A stretch of 64,000 bases of DNA from Ciona intestinalis (Eukaryota > Chordata > Ascidiacea > Phlebobranchia > Cionidae). This document shows, in pieces, positions 21,396 through 33,480 of this stretch (within the stretch, counting starts at the first letter, position 1; each line of letters starts with the position of its first letter). The position numbers were made by a program, and so were the translations under genes. Below the pieces are notes generated by a model that saw only the letters and a program-made list of their open reading frames with translations, was not told the DNA's origin and searched no databases. The DNA lies in NCBI RefSeq assembly GCF_000224145.3, contig NC_020171.2, forward strand, positions 1,433,008-1,497,007. Reading direction: 5' to 3'.

Positions 21396-22864
21396 CTATA
21401 TGTGATTTTCTATAACAAGACTATACGGCAAATACCGTATGTTCTTTAAATATTCCGTTTACTAACAAGTGGAAAAAGAAATATTTCTGAACCATTACTA
21501 TACTATATTTGACTTTCTATAATAAGAGCGTACACTACAAATACCACATAAGCTTATTACTCGTCCGTTCGTCTGGTCAGACAATTAATGATACGTTAGA
21601 TAGAATATACAATACAATTCGTCGTAACGCTGTAAGAAACTAGTTATTATTTGAATGACTGAGCTATCCAGGCGAAACGGACGCTGACAAACATATTTTT
21701 AAACAACTTTCTCACCTGCCTTCAGTCAAACCACTTTCGTGCTTACACCCGTGTCAAAACAGCTTAGAAACCCTGCTCAAACTTTGCCTAAAATGTACCT
21801 GAAAAACTAGGGATTCTGTAACGGGAGCTGAAATCGCTTTTGACCGGAAAATGACGCTCGAAACCCCGCGGGGCTTCTCTCTTTCCCGAGCATCTGTCAC
21901 GTCGCACGTGCGCTGCAGACTGGCAGAAAAAAATCGATTTTTTATTCATCGCTGTGTATCTGCTGATAAAGAAGATATTTGTCAACGCACCGGCCTCTCA
22001 CTTTTGCTTTCTTCTTAAACTCTCTCTTCTACCTGTGTTAAACGGGGCGTGACCAGACTGCCCCTACACGCCCCTTATGTTATGATAGCATAGAACGTTT
22101 CAGAAATAAAAATATTTACTCTCCTTTTGTACATTTAACGCGTATTTTATAACTGCAGCGCAATCTTATTAAATTAACACATAATTACCTACGTTTATGC
22201 GAAAATTGGTACGGAAATTGAAAGTTTAAGGAAATAAAATACGTGACCCGCCGCTGAAAGAAAGAACATACGAGCAAATGCTAACCGTCTAATCGGTTAC
22301 CGGATATGAATGCTAAAAAAACTTTGTTTACCACCAAATGGGACGATAAAAAGGGGGGGAACCATCTTGAGCCAACCTACTGTATTTTAAGTTATCATGT
22401 CCTCTTTTCATAGCCCGAAGTTTATAACTGCAACCAAAACATGTTTAACTAATACATAAGAAACGTTTCAAGTTGTAACCATTTTACTCCTGTAACCCCT
22501 ATATACCCCAAAGCGATAACTCGAACCTATTTCCCAGTATTTCGGAAATCCCCTTTCGTAAATCACGTACTGCAGACGGTGAGCGAAAGTGGAAATTTTT
22601 GTTTTTCGTCACCAAAGAACTTGTTGGTCCTCAAATACGTAAACGGTCGCGTGTTTTACTCCCATTCAAGCGTATACAGAACCCACAGTTATTCGCAATC
22701 TTGCATTTTAAATAGGTTTACTCTATTTTGAAAGAAAACGACAATTTAAAATAAAATTAAGTGATAAAATTTCAAAATCTGTTAAAGGTTAATCGTATAA
22801 TTAAAAGCAGCTAACAGAAATACTTATGGCACTAGAAATTTTGTGTTTGCTGTCAACAATCTAC

Positions 22865-22945
22865 AGTTTAAAAAATATTTAAAACGAAAAGACCGGATAT
22901 AACGACGAAACAACAGTCGTTAGAACACTTACAGTTAAAAACCTA
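22865..22945 (+). repeat. Repeat family C
   Basis: AAAACGAAAAGACCGGATAT and AACAACAGTCGTTAGAACAC match 13130-13210 closely. Further decayed copies lie at about 9590, 11285 and 63845. Confidence 0.55.
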
Positions 22946-23139
22946 TCGAAATTGTTGAGGTATTGCAATATAGCTTCGTTTTTATTAGCATATACGTCTC
23001 AGCCGAATCTGAATTGTTTAAGCACTAAAAAGAGTTGACCTTTCTGGCAAAGTGAATTGCCCACAGATTACAAGCGTAAACTGTATATGATTTAACGAGC
23101 ATGAGAATTGACAGACTGGCGCTGAAAATGATTGGGCGC

Positions 23140-23785
23140 GCCTCTATAACTTAGAGGGGGTTCGGGGCTTGACGCCGCTACCATTGCGGCGTATCTGTCA
23201 AGATACTTTAACGCTGATTGCTATAATCCTGCTATAATCCTAATTAGCTGTTAAAGTGGTAACTCGTAAGCGGGAACGAGGTGTATGGAACAGAACACCC
23301 ATGTTGTAACGGCTGTCGTTGTCTTGAATTATTTGAATTATTTCTTGGTAAAGCCGTCAGCGCAAATACTTGAGCATAAAAGAGTCAACATTATGAGCGT
23401 TTAAACACCAAGGCAAATAGTAAGCATAACATTTATTGGAATTCTACAATTCCCTCAAGGTTATGTCCAATTGATTTACATTTAAATTTTGTTTTTTCAA
23501 AGAACGTCGTGGTATAGACTTTACAGGTTCGAGGCTTGACGGCGCTAGTACCATTGTGGGCGTTTGTGTCCCATGGCGAAACAAGCAACGCAAATGCTAT
23601 CTACACAAAAAATTGCATGAGTGGTAACTCCCGTATGCGAGCATGAGGTGTATAAAACAGAACAGCAGCGTCGTTAGCGGGCACGCAATGATAAATAAGT
23701 TACATTCATTCATGCGTATAAAACATAACACCCGTGTTATAATGACTATCGTTGCATCGCCATACGAGCATGAATAAGTTGCATT
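23140..23785 (+). repeat. Two SINE-like copies in tandem order
   Basis: Copy one (23140-23330) has GGTTCGGGGCTTGACGCCGC and GAACACCCATGTTGTAACGG. Copy two (23520-23785) has GGTTCGAGGCTTGACGGCGC and two tail units. B-box-like GGTTCGAGGCTT is present, but the A-box region is degenerate. Confidence 0.6.
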
Positions 23786-24093
23786 TATTCAAAACAGAGA
23801 TATCTCAAGGGGCCAGGTTAACCGTGCACACTAAAATTTCAAGAGGTAAATGGAGATTTATAAAAACCCGCTAAACAGAATGTCGATTTTTAAAATTGAA
23901 CCCCAATGAAAGGAAATGATTTTAAATTGGGTTGCGTTCAGTAAATAGCAAAGGCACGAATAAAATGAAATTGCCAAGAAATTACACGCGCGGCATGACT
24001 AGAAAATATATAAGTTATCAACGACAGTGTAATGTTTGTAATAGCTTCAGCAACAATTTAATTAGCACGAACGTAATATATTTGTGTACAAAA

Positions 24094-24286
24094 TAAGTAG
24101 GGTGGGGGAAGATGGGACATATTTTCATTCTATTTTTCCGTTCCATTTGGTAGTAATCAAGATATTCAAAGAATTATAAAACCATATCCTCATAGCTCCC
24201 ATGGACCGTTATTACTTGTTTAAAACTCAATCAGAATATTTGGATATTATGTGCTTTAATGTTCTGTCTTTCCCACCCAACTATAT
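24094..24286 (+). mobile_element. MITE, near full length
   Basis: Starts AAGTAGGGTGGGGGAAGATG and ends CTGTCTTTCCCACCCAACTA with the canonical middle. Confidence 0.75.
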
Positions 24287-24749
24287 ATATCAAACAACGC
24301 TTCATATAAATTATAACTTAAAGACACTACATTACTTTTGTCCCAAGTCAAACTATGCCGTATTTATATTTCCAACAAATGATTTTCAGTAATTACCTGC
24401 TCGTAACCGGTATTGACCGGTTAAAATCGGTTTCAGCATACATGGTTTGCTACCGGTTCATTTTCATGTAGTAAGTTTCATTTTTGACGATCAGTTTATT
24501 CATAAATCCTTTTCGCATATCATGACATTAGATTAAGTTTTCAGCATTGAATTTGTAACTGATGTATCTATATATGGTTTCTTTGGGCAATAGGTAAATA
24601 AAGATGTAAATATTTCATTGGAAAATATGATATTTTTACAGTGTCTTTTTTTTTGCGCCTAATGAATGAATGTAACTTATTCACCCTCGCGTGGCGGGGA
24701 ACTACAGTTTTCTAACACGGGTGCTCTCTCTTGCACATCTCTCAACAAC

Positions 24750-25310
24750 CTATACCTCCTGCTGACTGAACATACTAATTTCCTGGTACAATATACGACA
24801 CCTATATCGTCAATTCGTTTCAGACCCACCATGGTTTAAAAACGTTACAACATCCGCCGTCATACATAGCAAAACCTATACATCATGCTAACTGTCGACT
24901 TATACCAAACTGCCATCTGCTAAACTATAAAACACACGTATCGTCCAATCGCTTTATGTCCGCTATGGCTTGAACGTTAAAACATCGGCCGTCATATTTA
25001 AAAAACCATATACCTCATGCTAACTGTCGACTTATATGAACAAACGGAATGAACAAACTGAGTGCTGCCTTCTGGTACAGCATAAGACATGCAATGTCCA
25101 TTCATCTCGTGACCGCTACGGCTTTACCTTTATAACTTCCGCCGTCATACATAGCAAGTCATATACCTCATGCTTATAACTGTCGACTTAAAACAAACGA
25201 AGTGCCTTCTGGTACAATATAAAAACACGTATGGTCCATTCGGCTTCTGCCCGCTATCTGGCTTCAACATACATAACCCTATATAAGACACTTTAAGGGC
25301 TCGCTTTGAA
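24750..25310 (+). repeat. Tandem array, four diverged units of about 130-150 bp
   Basis: The motif CTCATGCTAACTGTCGACTT recurs at about 24754 (diverged), 24881, 25012 and 25165. Each is followed by a GGTACAATATA-type stretch, a GTCCATTCG stretch and CATCCGCCGTCATACATAGC. No coding frame persists across units. Confidence 0.65.
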
Positions 25311-25589
25311 CAGGTATAAATACTTTATGCGGCCTATTTAATACAACCCCGCTACGAGAAAGAACTTTTCTCCGCTATACCTGGTTTTATTGTTGACCCG
25401 TTTGATTTTCCGCACTCGTATTGTTGTTTAAGAAAACGAAGCACTTTTCAGCCGGAATGTTTTTCTTGGACGACAATGTTTTTAAAGCTTCGGAGCTACT
25501 CGATTTGTAAAGAAACCAAGACAAGCCATAACGTTGCGGTTATGGCATTTAAATGGCCATAGCTCGGCATAGCCAATATCTTTATATCG

Positions 25590-25756
25590 TATAATTGGGT
25601 GGAGAAGATGGGGCACCTTCAGCTCGCAAACAACCAACAACGGTTTATGGGAGTCGTAAGGATACAGTGTTATAATTCTTTGAATGTTATTTGTTTACTA
25701 CCAAATTGCACGTAAAAATAGAATGAAAAGATGCCCCCTCTTCCCTCCACTCTACT
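25590..25756 (+). mobile_element. MITE, decayed ends
   Basis: ATTGGGTGGAGAAGATGGGG at the left and CTCTTCCCTCCACTCTACTA at the right, with AACAACGGTTTATGGGAGTC inside. Confidence 0.65.
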
Positions 25757-25759
25757 ACA

Positions 25760-27006
25760 CACCGAATAATAGGGTAATATTACGGCCATATGGCCCACTA
25801 TAGCAGTGACTAACATCGCTTTTTGGTTAATCTAGCTTATATTATTTCAATAGTTGTAATTGAAAAAAATCGTGAAATAACCAGTGACCAATACACCTTT
25901 AGTACCTCGAAACTCGCATACGTTCCGCTAAACAAAATGTACGAAGCGAATGTTTCTGGATTCTAATTTGCCGATAAGTATTTGCATATATACTATAATA
26001 GTCGTGCTTTAGTACTACACCCTTTACAATGAGGTCTAGTACCTATTATATTGCCTACTCAATATATATTGAGTATGAACGTATTATTACTATTCCTGTT
26101 AAATATCTTCAGCCTATTTTTCTCACACTGTAGGCATATTCACACAACCCATATAAACGTTCCCACCACGAAAACGACGGTATCATTTTATTCTCATGTA
26201 ATTACAACTTTAGCAACGTCTTGACACCGAATTTAATAACCGTTATGCTCCATGCCATTTGACCTGTGAGGTTTATACTGTAACAGCACGACTCAAACCT
26301 GTACTTACACCCTTGTAGAGTAGGGTCGCACCTTCGTAATTACGACCTTAAAACGCAACAGACAGAGAACGGGCGAGTCTTTATTGGAATAATTGCGCAA
26401 TATATTATCCACACGTCTGTTTAAGCGCAAATGCTTCTTATAATGAAAGTCCCATTAAGAAACGGCGTTGAGTGTAAAGGTAGAATCGATACCCGTTTTA
26501 CGAATTGTCAGGTGTGGAGCAATACACTTCCAAGCGTTGATTAAAGAATGCGTAAATGTTATATTCCAATTAATCTGTCTATTTAGTGGGCGGAAGCCGG
26601 TTTAATCGCACGGTTTTAATCTTTATGTTACGTTAAAGATATTACTTTGTTGGATGTAACTCAGGTCAAGGAAGGCCATTCAATCGTAAAATTTAAACCT
26701 GACAGATACCTGTTCGTGTAATGTATTGTAGTCAACATATGCGTTCAATTAATACATCTCAAACGGTTTAAGTATCCTATATCTGTTTTCTTTAGTAGTC
26801 CGGCGCTGTAGCGCATATATGTATCCTAGGGCATTATATAAAGGTGATGTAATCCAGTGGCCCCTTATTGGTTGTACAATAAAAAGCAAGGTAACACGGT
26901 ATAACTTGAAAACGAGCACGCGTTGTATAAAACAGAACACCCGTGTTATATATATTGTTATGATATTACGTTAGGTCCCCAATACTTTCTTGTTATAGCG
27001 CCACCA
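25760..27006. other. Intergenic, nothing recognised except a SINE-like tail
   Basis: AT-rich sequence without a convincing coding exon. A SINE-like tail (GAGCACGCGTTGTATAAAAC) lies at about 26905-26960. Confidence 0.4.
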
Positions 27007-27172
27007 GGCGGTATTTGTGAGTCACGTGTGACGTTACGACATTGAATGACATTGACTAAGGTTTTTGTTTTTTTACATTATTACATATTGGCGGTATTTG
27101 TGAGTCACGTGTGACGTTACGACATTGAATGACATTGACTAAGGTTTTTGTTTTTTTACATTATTACATATT
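27007..27172 (+). repeat. Perfect 83-bp tandem duplication
   Basis: 27007-27089 and 27090-27172 are identical as read, each beginning GGCGGTATTTGTGAGTCACG. Absence of any difference implies a very recent event or an assembly duplication. Confidence 0.85.
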
Positions 27173-27268
27173 ACACCGTGACGTTTGAATTACTTCTTAA
27201 GATCTGTTTAGTTTGATAAACTTGTTTCTCACTTAATAAACGACCGAAGGACATAACATATATATATG

Positions 27269-27440
27269 TATAGTAGGGTGGGGGAAGATGGGACACCTTT
27301 GGCACATAATATCCCGATCGTTTTTAAACAATTAACAACAGTCTATGAGAGTCATGAGGACATATTCTTATTTCTTTGAATGTTCTTTATAGAGAAAATA
27401 GAGTTAAAAAATGTCCTATCTTCCCCAATCCTACTGTATA
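27269..27440 (+). mobile_element. MITE, near full length
   Basis: Starts TATAGTAGGGTGGGGGAAGA and ends CTATCTTCCCCAATCCTACT. The central portion is shortened. Confidence 0.75.
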
Positions 27441-28030
27441 CTGTCGTATATATATATATATACTGTCGTTGACCGAGAAGTTCAGACCATTCGTTTTCAT
27501 TATTATCCAACACACATTGGAAGAACGCGCACATTTTGTTTTTCGGTAGTTCTAAGTGCTAACTAACTGTAAAACTGCAATACATTGTAATATAGTGCAA
27601 TCTGTTGTAATTCCATTCCGAAAATATGAGGTATTATATGCTAACAGTATCCATCTTACCCTATATAATTAAATAAGCCAAATTGTGTCCAAAATAACTT
27701 TTAAAGTATGCAAGTAATCCTGAAACAACTAATCATGCTACATTGAATTATTCATAAGTAAACGTACAATCTGAACTGGCCAATTGCGTGGGACTGCAAT
27801 GTCCAAATTCTGCTGACAGCGATTTAAAGCATTAAAAATGTATGCTCGCATGGCCGACGTAGCCACAAAGTTTAATATTATTAATTAAGCCGCTTATGGA
27901 AAGATTATTAAGCGATTAAGGGGTGCTTCGGGGGCGGAGCATTTTATATGGATTACCTTTTCAAATTGATAAAATCTCTTGGACGCTCATGGTGTGGAAA
28001 ACCGAGATAGGTTTAATGTTTATTGAATAA

Positions 28031-28175
28031 AGTACTGTGGGGTAAGATGGATACCGTTACCACATAATATTCCAAATTTCCTAATCGAGTTTTAACTATT
28101 AACAGCACCATTCACAATCGTAAGGATTTTGTATATAATTTATATGAAAATGACTACCAAATTGGGTCGAGAGAA
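28031..28175 (+). mobile_element. MITE variant 2, 5' portion
   Basis: Starts AGTACTGTGGGGTAAGATGG and ATACCGTTACCACATAAT. The right end fades after CCAAATTGGGTCGAGAG. Confidence 0.55.
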
Positions 28176-29117
28176 AACTGTTTTGCAGTCTCACTTGCGT
28201 ACCGCCAAGATGTTTGCTAAAACACACAGACATTTCAACACTATTACGTTATATTTACGTCTCAGGCGCACCATATGAAGTGTAGATACATTTACTGTTT
28301 ACAATAAATGTTGTACTCTTTAGACCATTAATAATTAATACTAAAAGTCTCTCTGTTGATATGCATACGAAAACATTCACATTCAAAACGGGAAATATTT
28401 TTAAACTGAATGCCGAACAGCTGTTAAGCTTCATCTCTTAAATCAGTAGTTTTTTTTGTCCAGAATTAAGAAATTTATCTAAACTTTATATTCTATTATG
28501 CCTGCGTACGTCATCTAGCACGAAACGCTTTCGGTCAATAATTCGTTCTACTTTATAATGTCTAACTATTATACTACATTTGGCATATAATTTCCGCGAT
28601 ACATCATAAAGTACTGTGGGGTAATGTTACCGTTAGCACAAATTATACCAACGCTATTTTAAAGCCGAAATTAGATACGGTTTTTAAATCTTTTAACATT
28701 TTTTTGTTTATGACCAAATTGGGCGGTTAAAAATAATAAAAACATACACCATCTCAGCCAAACCTACCATACATTATATTCCACATAAATTTTCCTGACC
28801 AGCAGTCACTACCACAGTAACCTTTCGTCGTGCTTGCTTGTAATTCACGGCAATCAATTCGTTTAAATTAAATTTTCCGCATGACCGCATAAGACGTGAA
28901 TTTTCTATACCCAATACAGTCACCTAGGGAAATTGCGTTGTATGTGTTACGTTGATAGTTTATTGAATTGACAACGCATAGATGTTAATCCTACATATGT
29001 CAGGTGTTAAAAGGCATTTCTCACTAGTTTATCCAAGGCAGAGTGATATTGGCTAGAAAGGCGCTTTGCGTTGGTGAAAAAATACACGTTAAATTAATGT
29101 ATAGGTTCGTTATAAGA
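28176..29117. other. Intergenic with one further variant-2 MITE
   Basis: 28609-28770 starts AGTACTGTGGGGTAATGTTA and ends CATCTCAGCCAAACCTACCA. The rest shows no gene or repeat that I recognise. Confidence 0.45.
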
Positions 29118-29297
29118 TATAGGATGATTCCGGATACCGTTCTCGTTTATCGTCCCATTTGGTAGTATGAAAGACTAATTACAGAATTATATAACCGAAT
29201 CCTCACGAGTGTAAAAGGGCGCTGTTTATTATTTAGAACACGATTAAGAAATATGGGATATTATGCGCTAACAGTATCTATCTTACCCCACAGTATT
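29118..29297 (-). mobile_element. MITE variant 2, inverted
   Basis: Ends TATCTATCTTACCCCACAGT, the reverse of the variant-2 left end, with CGTCCCATTTGGTAGTATGA near the left. Confidence 0.55.
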
Positions 29298-29994
29298 ATG
29301 TGATACAAATCCGTACTGCTTTTTGGTATATCAGTCACGACTCGCGTATTTTAAATCGACATGCAAAAACAAGCGGTTTAAACACGCCAGTCACTTATGG
29401 TTTAAAAAGCATCAGTAAAACAACAGACATTTATATTAGCGCTTACCTCTGTTCTCTTAATTCAACTTCGCTTATTCGCAGCACTTTTCTTTGCAGCAGA
29501 AAATAACCGGTTCAGTAATACAGATTCAAAAATTTGCCAGAAATTACAAACCAATCTAAAATTAATGAGTATAATGATTAGCTTATTGTTGTACATCCGA
29601 CAACTTGACGTCCAATATGAGACACCTTCATCAGAGTAATGCTACTTAAAACACAACGTACAGACGATGAGATAACAAAACTTTTTCGGCTGCAAAACTG
29701 GCACCAAAGTTGCGATAAACCTTTCGCTGGTGCAAAATCGACCGATAACTTATCAGCATTAGTGTATATGATCATCAATGGGAACCATGCATTAATCCAA
29801 CACTTGAGTACAAAGTTACGGCAGCTACAGTGCTTTTTTGCATCATGACTAATTTTAAGTCAATATTTTTAAAGGCGACTCCCCCAAAATACTATTCGTG
29901 TCTATACGCACATTTTCTCTTCAACTACACCTTTTCTTATAACTTTCACTTAAACACAGTTTTATTTAAAACAGTTCTACCCAAGGAAGTTTCT

Positions 29995-30140
29995 TGTTCC
30001 ATTTAATATGAAACAAAGAACATTCAAAGGATTAAAAAACCATATATCCTCACGACTTCCATAGACCTTTGATAACTGTTTAAAACACGATCATTGGATA
30101 TTATGTGCTAAAGGTGTCCCATCTCCCACCCTACTATATA
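29995..30140 (+). mobile_element. MITE, 3' portion
   Basis: The canonical middle (AAAGAACATTCAAAGGATTA, CTTCCATAGACC) and right end (GTCCCATCTCCCACCCTACT) are present. The left terminal repeat is missing. Confidence 0.65.
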
Positions 30141-30489
30141 AGAACGATACAATATAGTACGTACCTCGCTGAAGTCATTTAAACCATACCAATAAACACG
30201 GTTCTAATCTTGTAGTTGTGGATTCTTAAGCTAGCTGCGATGACAGGGAATAACTATAAGAAACCATACCATAAGCCATGGACTGCGCAATAAACGTTCT
30301 TTGTAGGTCCCATGAATAATTAAAAGAAAAGATCGTACGTCTTGAAAGAATAATAATAATATTTTATATCATTGTCTGGGAGGGGAATTCTGGGTTTTGT
30401 AGACATGTATTGCTGGCAGGTCATCTTGTGTTGTTGCTGAGTAGTTTACATTACACCACCTGGCGGAAATACTTTTATATATCGTGCAT

Positions 30490-30605
30490 AAAAAGACACC
30501 CATGTTTTAACTGCACAGTGAACATGAGGTGTATGAATAGTAAATACACCATGTGTGTCTGTTGTATAGAAATACACCTATGTCATAACTCGACAGTAAG
30601 TATCA
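30490..30605 (+). repeat. Short repeat family A, about two units
   Basis: AAAAGACACCCATGTTTTAAC, GAACATGAGGTGTATGAATA and CACCATGTGTGTCTGTTGTA. Confidence 0.55.
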
Positions 30606-30950
30606 ACTGTTGAGTTTTTCGTTATAGTATTATATAACAAAAATTATATAAAATATTTTTTTTTAATTATCTTTAATTAGCGTTTTATGATTTGGTTACT
30701 TAAAGCTGAGGCACCGAAACGCGCATTTATTATCTTACGCGGAACATATAGCAGTGGACGTGATAGGAAAATATGTAAACGTCATATTAATGCATATTCG
30801 ATCCCAGGTCTAATCGACAGCAATTTTACAAACTTAAACACGTTCACAAAATTCTCGATGCTGTTTGTCCCATAGCGTAGTCTAATACCAGACATGGATA
30901 AGAAAAAAACGCGTTTTGTATTTTTACTATTTGTTCTTTATCCTTAATAG

Positions 30951-32009
30951 AAAATGACATTTGGCTTCTTGAAGCTGATTGGACTATAGAAGAAGCTTCT
31001 GTAGTCTCAAACCAGAAGCCGCTCAAGGAGAAAAAGGTTTGTTTCTTTATTTTAAATCCATCTTCGTTTTCCCCCGGGGAGGAGTGGGAGAAAATGAGAG
31101 CAGCGTGAAGGTCGTAGCTCCCATTCGTTGCTTGTCTCGCTGGCGGAAGGAGTGTTCAGTTAGCCAAGCTTTGTTCGCAATTGGAAGTTAGTTCAAATGA
31201 AGCTTAAATACAGCTTGTGTCGCATAGGTAGGTGATTTCCAATACAATTATAGTGTATTGGGGTAAGATGGTTTATGTTTTAATTTCTTTTTATTGTAAT
31301 GTTTGGTAGGAGACAAAGAACGTAAACAGATTTAAATAACTTCATCCTGGCGTAACTTTAAAATAGCGCTTTTAACTGTTTTGAACTATACGTGTAGAAA
31401 TGAATGCATATTTTAAACTTTGTGTATAAATGCATATTTAAGACTTTATATGTATAGTAGGGTGGGGGAAGATGGGACACCTTTAACACATAATTTTCAA
31501 ATAACCTGATCGTGTTTTAAAGAATTAACAACGGTCTGTGGAAGTCGTAAGAATACGGTTTTATAAATCTTTGAATGTTCTTTGTTTACTACCAAATGGA
31601 AAGAGAAAACAAAAGGAAAAGGTGTCCCATCTACCCCCACCCTACTATATAAATGAAAGAAATCTTCTTGTAGTTCCTTACCTGGTGTCTGGGGTGGTGG
31701 AAAGAATTTAAAGAGCGCACGATTGGGCTAAGACAATCCTTTTGCGTATTGGATGTAAGTATATACGATTTCTGATGTGTTGATGTGAAGAATTCTTGTT
31801 AGGAAATTTAACTTTAATTTTTGTGTTTCACTGAGTGTGCTTATTTTTTTCAGTTCTGGTCAACGTACGAAGGGACCGGGCTCGTGTATATACGTCATAG
31901 TCGAGACGATAGCGTACGTCATAGTCGAGATCGCGTACGTCATTGGCGGAGCGAAAAGCATTTGATTTTAACAAATACCTCGTGTCATGGGGTGTCTTGG
32001 AGACACTAA
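30951..32009 (+). CDS. Candidate two-exon 3' end of an unrecognised gene
   Basis: Exon A, 30951-31036: good acceptor (TTTATCCTTAATAG) and donor (AAG/gtttgt), reading NDIWLLEADWTIEEASVV followed by a lysine-rich end (PLKEKK). Exon B, 31854-32009: strong acceptor (CTTATTTTTTTCAG), reading FWSTYEGTGLVYIRHSRDDS and two further RHSRD/VRHWR repeats to a TAA at 32009. The phases agree (0 to 0). An upstream open stretch at 30687 starts MIWLLKAEAP, resembling IWLLEADW of exon A. No family recognised. The product could be a lineage-specific protein, or these may be chance ORFs; a MITE begins 17 bases after the stop. Low confidence. Confidence 0.25.
31453..31649 (+). mobile_element. MITE, full-length copy (197 bp)
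   Basis: Near-consensus ends TATAGTAGGGTGGGGGAAGA and CTACCCCCACCCTACTATA, with a complete middle. It sits between the two candidate exons described at 30951-32009. Confidence 0.85.
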
Positions 32010-32025
32010 TTACTTCAAACCATTA

Positions 32026-32331
32026 TATAGTAGGGTGGGGGAAGATGGGATACCTTTAGCACAAAATATTCAAATATTCTAATCGTGTTTTAAACAATTA
32101 ACAATGGTCTATACAAGTCGTAAGGATATGGTTTTATAATTCTTTGAATTTTCTTTGGTAAGTACCAAACAGGACGACAAAATATGACGAAATGGTGTCC
32201 CATCTTCCCCCACCCTACAATATGGGGCAGGGTCCTCACGACTCCCATAGATCGTTGTCAGTTGTTCAAAACACGTTTAGGATATTTAGATATGTGCTAA
32301 TGGTGTCCCATCTTCCCCCACCCTACTATAT
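32026..32331 (+). mobile_element. MITE full copy followed by a partial copy
   Basis: 32026-32222 is a 197-bp full copy (TATAGTAGGGTGGGGGAAGA to CCCCCACCCTACAATA). 32229-32331 repeats only the 3' half, from GGTCCTCACGACTCCCATAG to CCCCCACCCTACTATA. Confidence 0.8.
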
Positions 32332-32682
32332 GGGGTAGGACCCGTAGGGGCATCCTGGAATTAAGATTTATGGTACAGTTGGATCCATTGCTTAAAATTA
32401 TTACTCAGAATTAAAGTTAGCTTTATGTTTGATTTAGCAACCATTCTGCATGACTAAAACTTTCCTAATATAGTTAATTCCCAAATGCGATTCTCCGATC
32501 TATTTAGCTGATTATCGCTTGTATTTCGAAGAGTTGATTATAGTGTAATGTAGTTTAGGACTAATACATGAATTATGTTGTGTATTTTAGAAACTATATG
32601 CACATTGTTTATTTATTTAAAATCGGTCTTATTTTCAGTCGTGAACCTTCAAAGTTCGCTCAACAATTTAAGGTGTAATTTA

Positions 32683-32795
32683 TATAGTAAGGTGGGGGAA
32701 GATGGGACACCTTTAGCACATATCTGAATATCCTAAACGTTGTTTGAACAATTGACAACGATCTATGGAAGTCGTGAGGATACGGTTTTATTTAT
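32683..32795 (+). mobile_element. MITE, 5' half only
   Basis: Starts TATAGTAAGGTGGGGGAAGA and stops after GTGAGGATACGGTTTTAT, as if cut at the middle of the element. Confidence 0.7.
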
Positions 32796-32936
32796 ACAGT
32801 ATGGCTAAGCGGAGTTAAGAATAATGTTATTCTGCCAAAGTTACAAGTTCATTTATTTTTCGGTTTAACCCACTACCACTGGACAGGGACATGCCGTAAT
32901 CGTTTTCCACTAACGCCAGTCACATAACAAAAAATA

Positions 32937-33133
32937 TATAGAAGGATGGGGGAACATGGGACACATTTTCATTCCATTATCACGTCCTTTTTGCTAGTAG
33001 ACAAAGAACATTTAAAGAATTATAAAACCGTATCTTCATGACTCTCATAGACCGATGTTAATTGTTTGAAACACGATCCGGATATTTGGGTACTTTGTGT
33101 TAAAGGTGTCCCGTTTTTCCCCACCCAACTATT
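32937..33133 (+). mobile_element. MITE, full length, diverged
   Basis: Starts TATAGAAGGATGGGGGAACA and ends CCGTTTTTCCCCACCCAACT. Confidence 0.75.
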
Positions 33134-33299
33134 TACGGATTTGAAAATAACTTTTATAATGATATATTGCCGTAGTTATTGTGGTATCTTATTTAATGTT
33201 TAACATTTAACCATCAAGCATACTAGATGTTTTTACCGACTATTTGTATTAACACGATCTCCCCTCCAGGTTTAAAACCCAACATGACAAAAGTCTTCG

Positions 33300-33480
33300 G
33301 TAGTTGATGCCGCGGCACAGTTGGTAAGCGTACCTCCTGCCTATAGGATTCAAGGCCTTTCGCTGCTACTATTGTTGGCGTAAGTGCCCATGGGAAAGAA
33401 ACTTAACGGCAATTTCTCTAACTCATGTCATTAATGGGTTTTCCAAATTATCAGCCACACAAAAAATAAATAATCATATG
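33300..33480 (+). repeat. SINE-like element, head and body
   Basis: CGCGGCACAGTTGGTAAGCG (A-box-like), GGATTCAAGGCCTTTCGCTG (B-box-like), AACGGCAATTTCTCTAACTC and TTATCAGCCACACAAAAAAT. The tail is absent. Confidence 0.6.

Larger units (their letters stand above)
20401..24093. other. Intergenic stretch upstream of Cav3, no recognised gene
   Basis: I see no conserved coding exon. It contains a MITE variant (about 21230-21395) beginning AGTACCGTGGGGTAAGATGG, a more GC-rich patch at about 21840-22070 (with CCCCGCGGGG and GTCGCACGTGCG) that could be promoter-like for Cav3, a family C copy at 22865-22945, and SINE-like pieces at 23140-23330 and 23520-23780. The promoter idea is only inference from base composition. 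Confidence 0.45.

Noticed and set aside
24750..25310. CRISPR array.
   Set aside because: Animal DNA; the units are long, diverged and lack spacers of constant length.
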